64,000 nucleotides of DNA from Roseiarcus sp963842835 (GTDB taxonomy: Bacteria > Pseudomonadota > Alphaproteobacteria > Rhizobiales > Beijerinckiaceae), in contig CAWJIB010000009.1 in assembly GCA_963842835.1 (NCBI GenBank), positions 1,178,001 to 1,242,000 of the forward strand, given 5' to 3'. The position numbers and the translations under genes were made by a program. Positions 43,470 to 53,410 of the stretch are shown here, in pieces. A model generated the notes under the pieces. The model was not told the origin of the DNA and made no database searches. It saw only the letters and a list, made by a program, of their open reading frames with translations. Position 1 is the stretch's first letter; each line of letters opens with the position of its first letter.

Positions 43470-44972
43470 TCAACTCTGCAGATCCGTCTTGACGATGTGG
43501 TCGGCGACCCGCAGCGCCTGGGCCGCGACGGTCAGGGAAGGGTTGACGGCCGCCGAAGTCGGCAGAAACGACGCGTCGACCACGAAAAGATTGGAATGGT
43601 CGTAGGCGCGGCAGTAGGGGTCGAGCGGCGCCGTCGCGGGATTCGTTCCGATGCGCACGGTGCCGCTTTGATGCGAAGGCGTGCGCCGATCGAACGGGCG
43701 CGCCAGGACGATCGGGTAGCCCGCCGCGCGCAGGCGCTCGCGCAGGCGTTTGACGAGTTCGACGTGCGTGGCCCAGTTGCTGCGCTTCCAGTCGAGCCGG
43801 ATTTGGTCGCCCGCGAAGGTGACGCGGCTTTCGGGGTTCGGCAGATCCTCGCTCATCGCGTACCAGTCGACGGCGTGTCGGCTGACCCAGTTCAGCGCCC
43901 ATTCCGGCGCGAGCTTGACGTTGGCCTTGAGGATCGGTCCGGTGACGCGCCCGAGCAATTGGATGTTGCCGAGCGGCGGGCCGCCGCGTCCGTCGTCGAG
44001 ATAGAAATCGTTGACGCCGATCGTCTTCTGATAAATCGAGTCGTTGACCACGCGCGGATCGATCGCGAGCACGGCGGACGTGTTGTGGTTCATGAAATGG
44101 CGCCCGACCTTGCCCGAGCGGTTGGCGAGGCCTTGCTCGGAAGAGCGCAGCAGCAGCGCCGCCGAATTGACCGCGCCGGCGGCGAGCACCACGAGCTTGG
44201 CCGCGACGACGCGCGTTTCTCCCCCGACGCGATATTCCACGCCCCTGACGCGCTTGCCGTCGGCCTCCGTCAGCAGGCGCTCGACGCGCGCGCCGGTTTG
44301 CAGCGTGACGCTGGGGTGGGCGAGCGCGGCTTTGAGGCCGCAGGTCTCGGCGTCCATCTTGCCGGTGTGGGTGTCGGGGAACGCGTCCCACGTCGTCCTC
44401 GCCCGCGCGAGCCATTTGTCGATGTCGACGCCGAGCGGCAGCGAGAACGGGTGCAAGCCGACGCGCGCCATGCGCGCGCGGGCCGCCGCGATAGCCGGTT
44501 CGTCCGGCACGGGCGCGAACGGGTAGGGCGTCGAATGGCGCGGCTCCGTCGGGTCCTGCCCAAGCGCGCCGCGCACTTGATAGAGCGCCTCGGCGCGCGC
44601 GTACCAAGGCTCGAGTTCGTCGTAATCGAACGGCCAGCCCGGCGTCGCGCCCTCGGAATATTGGATCGGGTGGAAGTCCCGCGCGCGGTAGCGGATGAGC
44701 ACCGCGCCGTATAACTTGGTGTTGCCGCCGACGTAATAGTAGTTGCCGGGATTGAACGGCTCGCCCGCGCCGTCGATCCAGGTCTCTTGCGGGCGGAAGA
44801 CGCCGCGCTGGAAGATCGCGCGCGCGTCGCGCGTTTGCGGAGAATCGAGCAAACGTTCGCCGCGCTCGAGGATCAGGATTTCAGCGCCCGACGGCGCGAG
44901 CCCGGCGGCGCAGGTCGCTCCGCCCATGCCGGAGCCGATGATGACGATGTCGACTGTCTGCGAATCGTTCAT
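43470..44972 (-). CDS. GMC oxidoreductase, second type (gluconate-dehydrogenase-like)
   Basis: 500 residues from ATG 44972. The N-terminus DIVIIGSGMGGATCAAGL binds FAD; YYVGGNTKLYGAVLIRYRAR and VLAAGAVNSAALLLRSSEQG follow, and the C-terminal catalytic region is RRTPSHQSGTVRIG with SAAVNPSLTVAAQALRVADH. This layout fits the bacterial GMC branch that includes large subunits of sugar and sugar-acid dehydrogenases. No signal peptide or small/cytochrome subunit is visible nearby. Second of two tandem GMC genes, so two alcohol positions or two substrates may be oxidised. Confidence 0.88.
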   Translation of the reverse strand: MNDSQTVDIVIIGSGMGGATCAAGLAPSGAEILILERGERLLDSPQTRDARAIFQRGVFRPQETWIDGAGEPFNPGNYYYVGGNTKLYGAVLIRYRARDFHPIQYSEGATPGWPFDYDELEPWYARAEALYQVRGALGQDPTEPRHSTPYPFAPVPDEPAIAAARARMARVGLHPFSLPLGVDIDKWLARARTTWDAFPDTHTGKMDAETCGLKAALAHPSVTLQTGARVERLLTEADGKRVRGVEYRVGGETRVVAAKLVVLAAGAVNSAALLLRSSEQGLANRSGKVGRHFMNHNTSAVLAIDPRVVNDSIYQKTIGVNDFYLDDGRGGPPLGNIQLLGRVTGPILKANVKLAPEWALNWVSRHAVDWYAMSEDLPNPESRVTFAGDQIRLDWKRSNWATHVELVKRLRERLRAAGYPIVLARPFDRRTPSHQSGTVRIGTNPATAPLDPYCRAYDHSNLFVVDASFLPTSAAVNPSLTVAAQALRVADHIVKTDLQS

Positions 44973-45045
44973 GAAGCGTTCGGCTCCGGGATTTCTCAAA
45001 CGGCGAGGCGATCCGACGCGGCTTGTCGCGCGAAGCGCCGCGGCG

Positions 45046-46161
45046 TCAGATCCGGCGGGTGGTCGTCGGATCGAACAGCACCGCCTTGTCGAGATTGAAA
45101 GCGAAGGCGTGCATTCGCCCGACGCGCACGTCGGCGTCGGCGCGCATGCGTCCGGTGACTTCCTTGCCGGCGATCTTGGTCACGACGAAAGTGTCCGAGC
45201 CTGCCGGCTCGACGATGTCGACCAGCGCGTCGAAGGTCGCCACGTTCTTGGAATTGCGGTCGATGCTTTCCGAATCGCTGACCGCTTCCGGCCGGATGCC
45301 GAGGATCACCGCGCCGCCGTCCTGCAGCTTGCTCGCATCGGCGCTCGACGGCGCCGGCATGACGATCGGCTCGGCGTCGCCTGCGCGCGCGAGCACGATT
45401 CTGACCGCGCCGTTGGCGCGCGCGACCTTGCCCTCGAGCAGGTTCATCGACGGCGATCCCATGAAGTCGGCGACGAACAGATTGGCCGGGGAATTATAGA
45501 CCTCGTAGGGCGTCCCGACCTGTTGCAATTCGCCGTCCTTCAGCACGGCGATGCGCGTAGCCAGCGTCATGGCTTCGATTTGGTCGTGGGTGACGTAGAC
45601 GACCGTCGTCTTCGTTTGCTGGTGGAGCCGCTTGATCTCGACGCGCATGTCGACGCGCAGCTTGGCGTCGAGATTGGACAAGGGCTCGTCGAACAGAAAC
45701 ACGCGCGGCTGGCGCACGAGCGCGCGGCCCATCGCGACGCGCTGGCGCTGGCCGCCCGAAAGCTGGCTCGGCCGGCGGTTGAGCAAATGCTCGATCTGCA
45801 GCGTCTTGGCGACGTCCGCCACCGCTTTGTCGCGCTGCGGCTTGGGCACGCCGCGCATTTCCATGCCGAAAGCCATGTTCTGCGCCACCGACATGTTGGG
45901 ATAGAGCGCGTAGGACTGGAACACCATCGCAATGTCGCGCTTGGAGGGGTGCAGATCGTTGATCACGTGGCCGTCGATGCGGATTTCGCCGGAACTGATC
46001 GATTCCAGGCCGGCGATCGTGTTGAGTAGCGTCGACTTGCCGCAGCCCGACGGGCCGACGAGCACGAGAAAGCCGCCCTTGTCGAGGGAGAGATCGATTC
46101 CCTTGAGGATTTCGACGGCGCCGAAGCGCTTGCGCAAGGCGCTGATTTCGAGGAAGGCCAT
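45046..46161 (-). CDS. CUT1 ABC transporter ATP-binding protein (UgpC/MalK type)
   Basis: 371 residues. Walker A GPSGCGKSTLLNTIAGL, signature LSGGQRQRVAMGRAL, Walker B VFLFDEPLSNLDAKL, switch His in YVTHDQIEAMTLA, then a C-terminal OB/TOBE domain (GIRPEAVSDSE). Standard for MalK-like ATPases that serve CUT1 oligosaccharide or polyol importers. It is 3 bp from the permease gene upstream. Confidence 0.93.
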   Translation of the reverse strand: MAFLEISALRKRFGAVEILKGIDLSLDKGGFLVLVGPSGCGKSTLLNTIAGLESISSGEIRIDGHVINDLHPSKRDIAMVFQSYALYPNMSVAQNMAFGMEMRGVPKPQRDKAVADVAKTLQIEHLLNRRPSQLSGGQRQRVAMGRALVRQPRVFLFDEPLSNLDAKLRVDMRVEIKRLHQQTKTTVVYVTHDQIEAMTLATRIAVLKDGELQQVGTPYEVYNSPANLFVADFMGSPSMNLLEGKVARANGAVRIVLARAGDAEPIVMPAPSSADASKLQDGGAVILGIRPEAVSDSESIDRNSKNVATFDALVDIVEPAGSDTFVVTKIAGKEVTGRMRADADVRVGRMHAFAFNLDKAVLFDPTTTRRI

Positions 46162-46164
46162 GAC

Positions 46165-47112
46165 TTATCCTTTCACAGCGCCGGCCATCAGGCCGCGCAC
46201 GAAATAGCGACCGGCGACGATGTAGACGAACAGCGTGGGCGCCGCGGCGATGATCGCGGCGGCCATGTTGACGTTGTATTCGACGACGCCGGTCGAGGTG
46301 TTGACGAGATTGTTCAGCGCGACGGTCATCGGCGATTGGTCGCCGGCGGCGAATGTCGAGCCGAACAGGAAGTCGTTCCAGATGTTGGTGAACTGGTAGA
46401 TTACCGTAACGATGAAGATCGGCGCCGAGTTGGGCAACAGGATGCGTCGGAAAATCTGGAAAAACCCGGCCCCGTCGATCATCGCCGCCTTGACCAGTTC
46501 GGTGGGGAACGCCTCGTAGTAATTGCGGAAGAACAGCGTCGTGAAGCCGAGACCGTAGATGACATGGACGATCACCAGATTGACGGTCGCATTGCCGAAG
46601 CCGAAAGAGTATCCCGTCAAATCGTCCAGCGTGTTGCCGATTTCGCCGAGCATGCCGAGGATGACCGCCATGGGGATGATGACGGATTGAAACGGGATGA
46701 AGCAGGCGAACAGCATCATCCCGAACACCAGCTTATGGCCGGCGAAGCGCCATTTGGTCAGGACATAGCCGTTGAGCGCCCCGAGCAGCGTCGAGATCAG
46801 CACGGCGGGGACGACCATCTTGATCGAATTCCAGAAATAACCCTTGATTCCGGCGGTGTCGGAGACGCCGATGCGCGCCTCGCCCCAGGCCTTCACCCAG
46901 GGGTCGAACGTCGGCGCGCGCGGCAGCGCGAACATGTTGCCGCCGGTGACTTCGTCGAGCGGCTTGAGCGACGTCATCACCATGACGACCAGAGGCACGA
47001 GGTAGATCGCCGCGAAAAAGAGCAACAGTCCGTAGATCACCACGCGCGTCGTGTTGGAGTGACGCGCCGGCTCGCGGCGCGGCGCCGCGGTTGCGAGATC
47101 GGCGGCGCTCAT
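46165..47112 (-). CDS. CUT1 ABC transporter permease (MalG type)
   Basis: 315 residues from ATG 47112, overlapping the MalF-type stop by four bases. Six membrane helices; the EAA loop that docks to the ATPase is YYEAFPTELVKAAMIDGAGF; the C-terminus YFVRGLMAGAVKG is typical of MalG-like subunits. Forms the inner-membrane channel with its MalF-type partner. Confidence 0.92.
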   Translation of the reverse strand: MSAADLATAAPRREPARHSNTTRVVIYGLLLFFAAIYLVPLVVMVMTSLKPLDEVTGGNMFALPRAPTFDPWVKAWGEARIGVSDTAGIKGYFWNSIKMVVPAVLISTLLGALNGYVLTKWRFAGHKLVFGMMLFACFIPFQSVIIPMAVILGMLGEIGNTLDDLTGYSFGFGNATVNLVIVHVIYGLGFTTLFFRNYYEAFPTELVKAAMIDGAGFFQIFRRILLPNSAPIFIVTVIYQFTNIWNDFLFGSTFAAGDQSPMTVALNNLVNTSTGVVEYNVNMAAAIIAAAPTLFVYIVAGRYFVRGLMAGAVKG

Positions 47113-48056
47113 CGGTTCTTCTCCTTGAGCTCGGAATAGAGATACGGAATCATGATCGCGGCGATCGTCATCAGCATGATCACCGCGCTCGTCGAGCCGA
47201 CCGCCATCTGGTTGCGGGTGAACGTGTAGGAATACATGAAGGTCGAGGGCAGCTCGGCCGCGCCGCCCGGATTCTTGCCGGTGACCGACAGCACCAGGTC
47301 GTAGGATTTGATCGCCATGTGGGTCAGGATGATTAGCGCAGAGAGGAACACCGGCCGCATGATCGGAATGATGATGCGCCGATAGGTGGCGAAGGCCGAG
47401 GCGCCGTCGATCTGCGCGGCCTTGATGATTTCCCCGTCGACGCCGCGCAATCCCGCCAGGAACATCGCCATCACGAAGCCGGAGGTCTGCCAGATGCCGG
47501 CGATGGCGACGCAGTAGATCATCATGCGGGGATTGACGACCCAGTCGAATTTGAAACTCGTCCAACCCCAGATATGCACCGCCTTTTCGAGCCCGATGCC
47601 GGGATCGAGAAAAAGCTTCCACGCCGTCCCCGTCACGATGAAGGAGAGCGCGAGCGGATAGAGATAGATCGGACGCAGGATTCCTTCGCCTCTGATTTTC
47701 TGGTCGAGCAAGATCGCCAGCATCAAGCCGAGGATGAGGCAGAGGACGACATAGAGCCCGCCGAACAAGGCCATGTTGACGAGCGCCGTGTACCAGTTTG
47801 AAGGCGGGTCGGTTTCGAAGGTCCAGGTCCAGAGCTTCTGATAATTGGCGAGGCCGACGAGCGTCGTCGAGGCGAAGCCCTTGGAATTGGTGAACGACAG
47901 AAACAGCGTCCACAGATTGAAGCCGTAGACGAAAATCAGGATGAGCACGAAAGACGGCGCGAGCACGAGTTTCGGCAAAAGGTCCTGAAAGCGCGCGCGC
48001 AGCGATATGCGAGGTTTGCGCGTCGCCGCCGCGATCGATGCAGCTGTCGTGGTCAT
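47109..48056 (-). CDS. CUT1 ABC transporter permease (MalF type)
   Basis: 315 residues, six membrane helices with a long first loop. The EAA motif appears as RGVDGEIIKAAQIDGASAF. It is the first permease gene downstream of the binding-protein gene (78 bp gap) and couples to the MalG-type gene by a four-base overlap. Confidence 0.92.
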   Translation of the reverse strand: MTTTAASIAAATRKPRISLRARFQDLLPKLVLAPSFVLILIFVYGFNLWTLFLSFTNSKGFASTTLVGLANYQKLWTWTFETDPPSNWYTALVNMALFGGLYVVLCLILGLMLAILLDQKIRGEGILRPIYLYPLALSFIVTGTAWKLFLDPGIGLEKAVHIWGWTSFKFDWVVNPRMMIYCVAIAGIWQTSGFVMAMFLAGLRGVDGEIIKAAQIDGASAFATYRRIIIPIMRPVFLSALIILTHMAIKSYDLVLSVTGKNPGGAAELPSTFMYSYTFTRNQMAVGSTSAVIMLMTIAAIMIPYLYSELKEKNR

Positions 48057-48134
48057 GTTTGGCCCCTAAAAATTCGGCCTCGAGTATCAAGCAGCGAAAT
48101 CCTCCCCCGCGGGAGCGGGGGAGGGTCGACGACG

Positions 48135-49400
48135 TCACTTGGCCGCGCTGAGCGCCTTGTCGAGTTCGGTCACGGCGGCGTCGGAGGTCTTGATCTCGCC
48201 ATGGAAGAACTTCGTCACGACGTCCTGATACGCGCCGGCGATCGCCGGCGGCTGGGCGTAGTTCTGACCCATCGAGCCGACGAACGTGCCGGCCGCATTG
48301 GCGGCTTTCACGTCGGCAATGCCCTTCTTGCCGCACATGTCGAAGTCTGTGTCCGGAACGTCCATGCGAGCGGGGACCGACCCCTTGACGACGTTGAACG
48401 CCGACTGGAAGCTGATGCTCATCGTCGCGTCGGCGAGGGCGAGCTGCGCCGCCTGGCGGTCGGCCGGCACCTTGAACATCGCGAACATGTCGGTGTTGTA
48501 GATCACCGAGCCGTCAGTGCCGGGGAAGCGATAGCAGAGGAAATCCTTGCCCGCTTCCTTGTTGGCGGCCTTGAATTCGCCCTTGGCCCAGTCGCCCATC
48601 ACCTGCACCAGCGCATCGCCCTTGATGACCATCGCGGTGGCCAGATTCCAGTCGCGGCCGGCGTAGTTCGGGTCGGTATAGGCGCGCAACTTGGCGAGAT
48701 TGTCGAACGCCTTCTTCATCGTGTCCGACTTCAAGGCGCCCTCGTCGAGATCGATGAAGGCCTTCTTGTAGAAGTCGATGCCGCCGGTCGTCGCGACGAC
48801 GGAGTCGAACATGAGCGCTTCCTGCCAGGGCTGGCCGCCGAGCGCGAGCGGGATGACGCCGGCCGCCTTGGCCTTGTCGAGCAGGGCGACGAAATCGTCG
48901 AAATTCTTCGGTTCGGCCCCGCCGATCTTGTCCATCACCGCCTTGTTGAGCCAGACCCAGTTTACGGAGTGGATGTTGACGGGAACGGCGTCCCACTTGC
49001 CATTGGTGGTGGTGAATTTCTGCAGCGCCTTCGGCACGACCTTGTCCCAGCCCTCTTTCTGGGCGAGCGCGGTTATGTCGCCGAGCTTGCCGGCCTCGGC
49101 GTAGTCGATGGCGAAATAGCCGAGGATCTGCGAGGCGGTCGGCGGATTGCCGGCCGCGACCATGGCTTTCAGCGCCGTCATCGCGCCTTGGCCGCCGCCG
49201 CCGGCGACCGGCACGTCCTTCCAGGCGTAGCCTTCCTTCGCGAGATCCTGTTTGAGGACGTTGAGCGCGGCCGCTTCGCCGCCCGATGTCCACCAGTGCA
49301 GCATCTGCACTTCCTTAATGTCGGCCGCGTGGGCCGAGGCGGCGAATCCGACGACCGACGCGGCCATCGCGCTCGCCAGCAGCATTGAGCGAAGCTTCAT
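48135..49400 (-). CDS. CUT1 ABC transporter substrate-binding protein
   Basis: 421 residues with signal peptide MKLRSMLLASAMAASVVGFA (cleavage after AHA). Type 2 binding fold (SBP_bac_1): VQMLHWWTSGGEAAALNVLK near the start, NIHSVNWVWLNKAVMDKIGG and PLALGGQPWQEALMFDSVV in the core, as in glucose/mannose- and oligosaccharide-binding proteins. It determines what the locus imports. Similarity in feel to the Thermus/Rhizobium glucose-binding group does not prove that ligand. Confidence 0.92.
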   Translation of the reverse strand: MKLRSMLLASAMAASVVGFAASAHAADIKEVQMLHWWTSGGEAAALNVLKQDLAKEGYAWKDVPVAGGGGQGAMTALKAMVAAGNPPTASQILGYFAIDYAEAGKLGDITALAQKEGWDKVVPKALQKFTTTNGKWDAVPVNIHSVNWVWLNKAVMDKIGGAEPKNFDDFVALLDKAKAAGVIPLALGGQPWQEALMFDSVVATTGGIDFYKKAFIDLDEGALKSDTMKKAFDNLAKLRAYTDPNYAGRDWNLATAMVIKGDALVQVMGDWAKGEFKAANKEAGKDFLCYRFPGTDGSVIYNTDMFAMFKVPADRQAAQLALADATMSISFQSAFNVVKGSVPARMDVPDTDFDMCGKKGIADVKAANAAGTFVGSMGQNYAQPPAIAGAYQDVVTKFFHGEIKTSDAAVTELDKALSAAK

Positions 49401-49478
49401 GACTTACCCTTCCAAAGCGTATCTCTCCCACCGGATTCGGTCCGGCGCCGTTTCAGGAACCAAGCTCGGCTCCCGCCT

Positions 49479-51017
49479 TTACTCACGTCCGTCGCGGCGC
49501 GGGAGCCACCAGCTCGTGCGCGGACCGTTGTGAACGTGGAAAGTCTTCTCTTCAGTGTAGTCCTCGACGGCGCGGCGTCCAAGCTCGCGGCCGAGCCCCG
49601 ACTGCTTGACGCCGCCGAACGGCAGCTCCGGCGCGCCGTCCATGAATGTGTTGGCCCACACCGTTCCCGCGCGCAATTTGCGTCCGACGCCCATCACCGT
49701 ATCGACGTCGCAACTCCACACGCTGGCGGAGAGGCCGTAGGACGCGTCGTTGGCGAGCGCCGCCGCTTCGTCGAGCGTGTCGAACGGCAGAACGCACACG
49801 ACAGGGCCGAACACTTCCTCCCGCGCGATCGCCATCGTCGGCGCGACGTCGTCGACGATCGTCGCCGCCATGAACAGGCCGTTCGAGGCGAGCCGTTCGC
49901 CGCCCGCGCGCAATCTCGCTCCGGCCCGCTTCGCCGCCGCGACGTGGGCTTCGATCTTCGCCAGATGCTCGGCGCTGATGATCGCGCCCACTTTCGTTTG
50001 CGCGTCGAGCGGATCGCCGATCTCGACCTCGCGCGCGCGCTCGGCGAGCACCGCGACGAAGTCCGCGGCGATCGCGCGCTGCAGCAGCAGCCGCGAGCCG
50101 GCGTTGCAGCATTCGCCGGCGTTGAAATAAGCGCCGAAGACGCAAGCGTCGAGCGCAGCCTCCCAATCGGCGTCGGCGAACACGATCTGCGGGTTCTTGC
50201 CGCCGAGCTCCATCGACACCTTCTTGAGCGTCGCCGAAGCGGCCGCCATCGCGGCGCGTCCCACCGCGGTCGAGCCGGTGAACGAAACCATGTCGACGCG
50301 CGCATCGGTCGTCATCGGCGCGCCGACTTCGGACCCGTAGCCGGTCACGACGTTGCATACGCCGTCGGGGAGTCCCGCCTCGGCGAGCAGACGCGCGAGA
50401 TGCAGGGTCGAGGCCGACGTCATCTCGCTCGGCTTGACGACGCAGGCGCAACCCGCGGCGAGCGCGAAGGGCAGCTTTTGCGAAACGATGAGCAGCGGAA
50501 AGTTCCACGGCGTGATGATCGACACGACGCCGATCGGCTCGCGCAGCACGAAACCGAGGCGGTCGGCCCCGAGCGAGGCGTAGCTCTCGCCGTGCAGAAC
50601 GCGCGCGAGCGCGGCGGCGTAGCGCCAGATGTCGGCGGCGCCTTCGATTTCCGAACGCGCCTGGGCGATCGGTTTGCCCGACTCGAGCGTATCCAGCAGC
50701 GCCAGCTCCTCGCGGTCGCGATCGATCAAATCCGCTGTCTTGAGCAGCACGCGCGACCGTTCGGAGGCGCTGGCGTGCGGCCAGGCGCCGGCGTCGAACG
50801 CCTTGCGCGCGGCCGCGATGGCGCGCTGCGCGTCGCTCGCGCCGCCGCGCGGGACGCGGGTGACGAGCGCGCCATGCGCGGGAGAGCAGCGCGCAATCGT
50901 CTCGCCGGCTCCGAGATCGTCGCGCCCGTCGATCCACATCGCTCGCTCGCGCGGAAAGCGGGCAAGGGCTTGGGCGAGCCTTTCGCTGTCGAGAACAATC
51001 GGCGTCGTTGCGTTCAC
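49479..51017 (-). CDS. Aldehyde dehydrogenase (betaine-aldehyde/5-carboxymuconate type)
   Basis: 512 residues from GTG 51017 with AAAGGGGG upstream. NAD-binding ITPWNFPLLIVSQKLPFALA, VSFTGSTAVGRAAMAA, catalytic Glu in KVSMELGGKNPQIVF, catalytic Cys in YFNAGECCNAGSRLLLQ, and EEVFGPVVCVLPF near the end. Converts an aldehyde to the acid with NAD(P)+. Its place between CoA-metabolism genes and the importer, and the presence of two GMC alcohol oxidases, argues for an alcohol-aldehyde-acid route. Confidence 0.92.
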   Translation of the reverse strand: MNATTPIVLDSERLAQALARFPRERAMWIDGRDDLGAGETIARCSPAHGALVTRVPRGGASDAQRAIAAARKAFDAGAWPHASASERSRVLLKTADLIDRDREELALLDTLESGKPIAQARSEIEGAADIWRYAAALARVLHGESYASLGADRLGFVLREPIGVVSIITPWNFPLLIVSQKLPFALAAGCACVVKPSEMTSASTLHLARLLAEAGLPDGVCNVVTGYGSEVGAPMTTDARVDMVSFTGSTAVGRAAMAAASATLKKVSMELGGKNPQIVFADADWEAALDACVFGAYFNAGECCNAGSRLLLQRAIAADFVAVLAERAREVEIGDPLDAQTKVGAIISAEHLAKIEAHVAAAKRAGARLRAGGERLASNGLFMAATIVDDVAPTMAIAREEVFGPVVCVLPFDTLDEAAALANDASYGLSASVWSCDVDTVMGVGRKLRAGTVWANTFMDGAPELPFGGVKQSGLGRELGRRAVEDYTEEKTFHVHNGPRTSWWLPRRDGRE

Positions 51018-51030
51018 GGCTCGCCCCCTT

Positions 51031-51804
51031 TCATCGGCCGGAGAACGTCGCGGGGCGCTTGGCGCGGAACGCCGCGACGCCTTCGGCGAGATCCTGCGTC
51101 GAAGCGGTCAACGCGCCGGCGAGGCCCTCGATCGGCGCGTCGCGATCCTCGCCCTCGGCCGCGTTGATCATCGCCTTGACGATCTGAACGGCGACGGGTC
51201 CGCGCTTGGCGATGTCGGCCGCGATCGCCTCGGCGCGGACGAGACCTTCGCCCGGCGCCGCCACTTCGTCGACGAGGCCGAGCCCCAGCGCCTCCTCTGT
51301 GCAGAAGAGCCTGCCGCCGAGCGCCATGCGCCGCACGACGGAGGCGCCGAAGCGGCGCACCAGGCGCTGCGTGCCCGACCAGCCCGGCGCCATGCCGAGA
51401 CCGGTCTCGGGCAGGCCGAGCTTGATCCCGGTCTCCGCGACGCGGATGTCGGCGACCGCCGCGAGTTCCAGACCGCCGCCGAAGGCGTGGCCGGTCAGCG
51501 CGGCGATCAGCGGAACCCGCAACCGCGCCAGCGCTTCGAAGGCGCGGTGGCCGAGGCGGGTCCAGTCGCGCCACATGTCGAGCGCCGGCAGCCCGCCCCA
51601 GGCGGCGATGTCGCCGCCGGCGCAAAACGCCTTGCCCTCGCCGCTCAGAATCGCCACGCGCACGGCCGCCGCGTCGTCGATCGCGCGCGCCGCGTCGGCG
51701 AGCGCTTCGATCATCGCGCGGTCGAGCGCATTGAGCTTATCGGCGCGCCTCAGCGTTATGCGGGCGATCGGCCCATCGAAGGCGAGATCGACATGCGCGC
51801 TCAT
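51031..51804 (-). CDS. Enoyl-CoA hydratase/isomerase (crotonase fold)
   Basis: 257 residues from ATG 51804, overlapping the CoA-transferase stop by four bases. Oxyanion-hole segments SGEGKAFCAGGDIAAWGG and ALTGHAFGGGLELAAVADIR, and GLPETGLGMAPGWSGTQRLV; the glutamates of this last stretch (PETGLG) are where crotonase catalytic acids lie. Acts on CoA thioesters produced by the adjacent transferase. Exact substrate unknown. Confidence 0.9.
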   Translation of the reverse strand: MSAHVDLAFDGPIARITLRRADKLNALDRAMIEALADAARAIDDAAAVRVAILSGEGKAFCAGGDIAAWGGLPALDMWRDWTRLGHRAFEALARLRVPLIAALTGHAFGGGLELAAVADIRVAETGIKLGLPETGLGMAPGWSGTQRLVRRFGASVVRRMALGGRLFCTEEALGLGLVDEVAAPGEGLVRAEAIAADIAKRGPVAVQIVKAMINAAEGEDRDAPIEGLAGALTASTQDLAEGVAAFRAKRPATFSGR

Positions 51805-53402
51805 CGTCCGTGCTCCAGGGCGGGCCGCAGCGCCAGACCGAAGGGCTCGGGCCGAAACAGCGCGGCGTCCATCGTCTTGAGATTGTCGGCGACGCGCAGC
51901 GGAAATTGCGACTGGTCGAGCACGTCGCGCTTGAGATCGACGCCGGGCGCGATCTCGACGACGCTCACGCCCTGGCTTTCCAGGCGCATCACGCAGCGCT
52001 CCGTCACGTAGACGATCTCCTGTCCCTGCGCGATCGCGCGCGGGCCGGAGAACGAGACCTGCTCGACCTCCTCGACCAGCTTTTTCACCTTGCCTTCCCT
52101 TGCGACGACGAGTGCGCCGTCGCTGACGTCGAGCCCCGCGCCAGCGGTGAAATAGCCGGAGAACACGATCTTTTTCGCGCGCGCGGTGATGTCGACGAAG
52201 CCGCCGGCGCCCGCCGTCACATGCGGGCGCACGCCGAGCTTGGAGACGTTCACCGACCCCTTGGGGTCGATCTGAAGGAAGGACAACAGCGACATGTCGA
52301 AGCCGCCGCCCTGAAAGTAAGTGAACTGATGCGGCGACTGCACGATCGCCTCGGCGTTGGAGGCGCAGCCGAATTGGAAGTCGAGCAGCGGCACGCCGCC
52401 GACCGCGCCTTGCTCGATCACCCAGGTCACCGCGCCGTGGCGTCCTTCCTCGATCAGGATGCGCGGCACGTTGGCGGAAATGCCAAAGCCGATGTTGACG
52501 GCGTCGCCGTCGCGCAATTCCTGGGCGACGCGGCGCGCGATGACCTTGGCGACGCCGAACGGCGGCGTCTCGAAGGACGACAAGGGACGGAAAATTTCGC
52601 CCGATATCGCCGGCTCGTAGGGCGTATGCGTGGTCTGCAATTGATCCGGCGCGACGACGATGACGTCGACCATCACGCCGGGCACGACGACGTCGTGCGG
52701 GCGCAACGAGCCTGCCGCGGCGAGCCGCTTGACCTGGGCGATGACCAGTCCGCCATTGTTGCGCGCGGCGAGCGCCTGGTCGAGCGGTCCGAGAATGCCG
52801 CCTTCGTGCTCGTAGGAGAGATTGCCGCGCTCGTCGGCGGTGGTGGCGCGGATGATCGCGACGTCGGGAACGATCGTCGGGAAGAACAGCCAGTCGTCGC
52901 CGGCGAAACGGACCCGCGAAACGATCGGCGCGGCGCTTGCTTTGGCGTTCATCGCGCAGCCCTCGCGGGCGGGATCGACGAACGTGTCCATGCCGACTTG
53001 CGTCAATACGCCCGGCCGTTTGGCCGCCGCGTCGCGGTGCATGTCGAACAGGATGCCGGAAGGGACGTTGTAGGCGGAGAGCGCGTCCTCGCCGATCATC
53101 TTCCAGACGAGCGGCGGCTCCGCCGAGGAGGGGCCGGAAGGGTAGGAGCCGGCGAGCACGCGGGCGAGGCAGCCGGGCTTGGCGATATGGTCGATTCCCT
53201 TGACCCCCCACATGTCGCCGGCCGCAATCGGGTGCAGCGTGGTCAGGTTTCTGGGGTGGCCTTCGGCGTCGAAGCGCGCGCCCAGGGCCGCGAGCACCGC
53301 GTCGGGGCAGCCGAGCGCCGACGACGAGGACACCGTGACGACCGCGCCATCGGGGATCAGGCGGGCCGCCTCGGCGGCGGAAAGGACGCGAGGCTTGGCC
53401 AT
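51801..53402 (-). CDS. Family I acyl-CoA transferase, fused alpha-beta subunits
   Basis: 533 residues from ATG 53402; a TTG at 53414 overlapping the previous stop is an alternative. N-terminal half: LIPDGAVVTVSSSSALGCPD and GDMWGVKGIDHIAKPG. C-terminal half: RDGDAVNIGFGISANVPRIL and VTWVIEQGAVGGVPLLDFQF, where the Glu of EQG is the expected thioester-forming nucleophile. It moves CoA from a donor such as acetyl- or succinyl-CoA to a carboxylate, activating the acid made by the aldehyde dehydrogenase without ATP. Confidence 0.88.
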   Translation of the reverse strand: MAKPRVLSAAEAARLIPDGAVVTVSSSSALGCPDAVLAALGARFDAEGHPRNLTTLHPIAAGDMWGVKGIDHIAKPGCLARVLAGSYPSGPSSAEPPLVWKMIGEDALSAYNVPSGILFDMHRDAAAKRPGVLTQVGMDTFVDPAREGCAMNAKASAAPIVSRVRFAGDDWLFFPTIVPDVAIIRATTADERGNLSYEHEGGILGPLDQALAARNNGGLVIAQVKRLAAAGSLRPHDVVVPGVMVDVIVVAPDQLQTTHTPYEPAISGEIFRPLSSFETPPFGVAKVIARRVAQELRDGDAVNIGFGISANVPRILIEEGRHGAVTWVIEQGAVGGVPLLDFQFGCASNAEAIVQSPHQFTYFQGGGFDMSLLSFLQIDPKGSVNVSKLGVRPHVTAGAGGFVDITARAKKIVFSGYFTAGAGLDVSDGALVVAREGKVKKLVEEVEQVSFSGPRAIAQGQEIVYVTERCVMRLESQGVSVVEIAPGVDLKRDVLDQSQFPLRVADNLKTMDAALFRPEPFGLALRPALEHGR

Positions 53403-53410
53403 GACTGGTC

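Noticed and set aside
40570..43605. A 1011-codon open frame on the plus strand
   Set aside because: It runs through the NRAMP-like gene out of frame and antisense through the GMC gene; Arg/Ala/Gly-rich translation with no domain. A GC-rich shadow frame.
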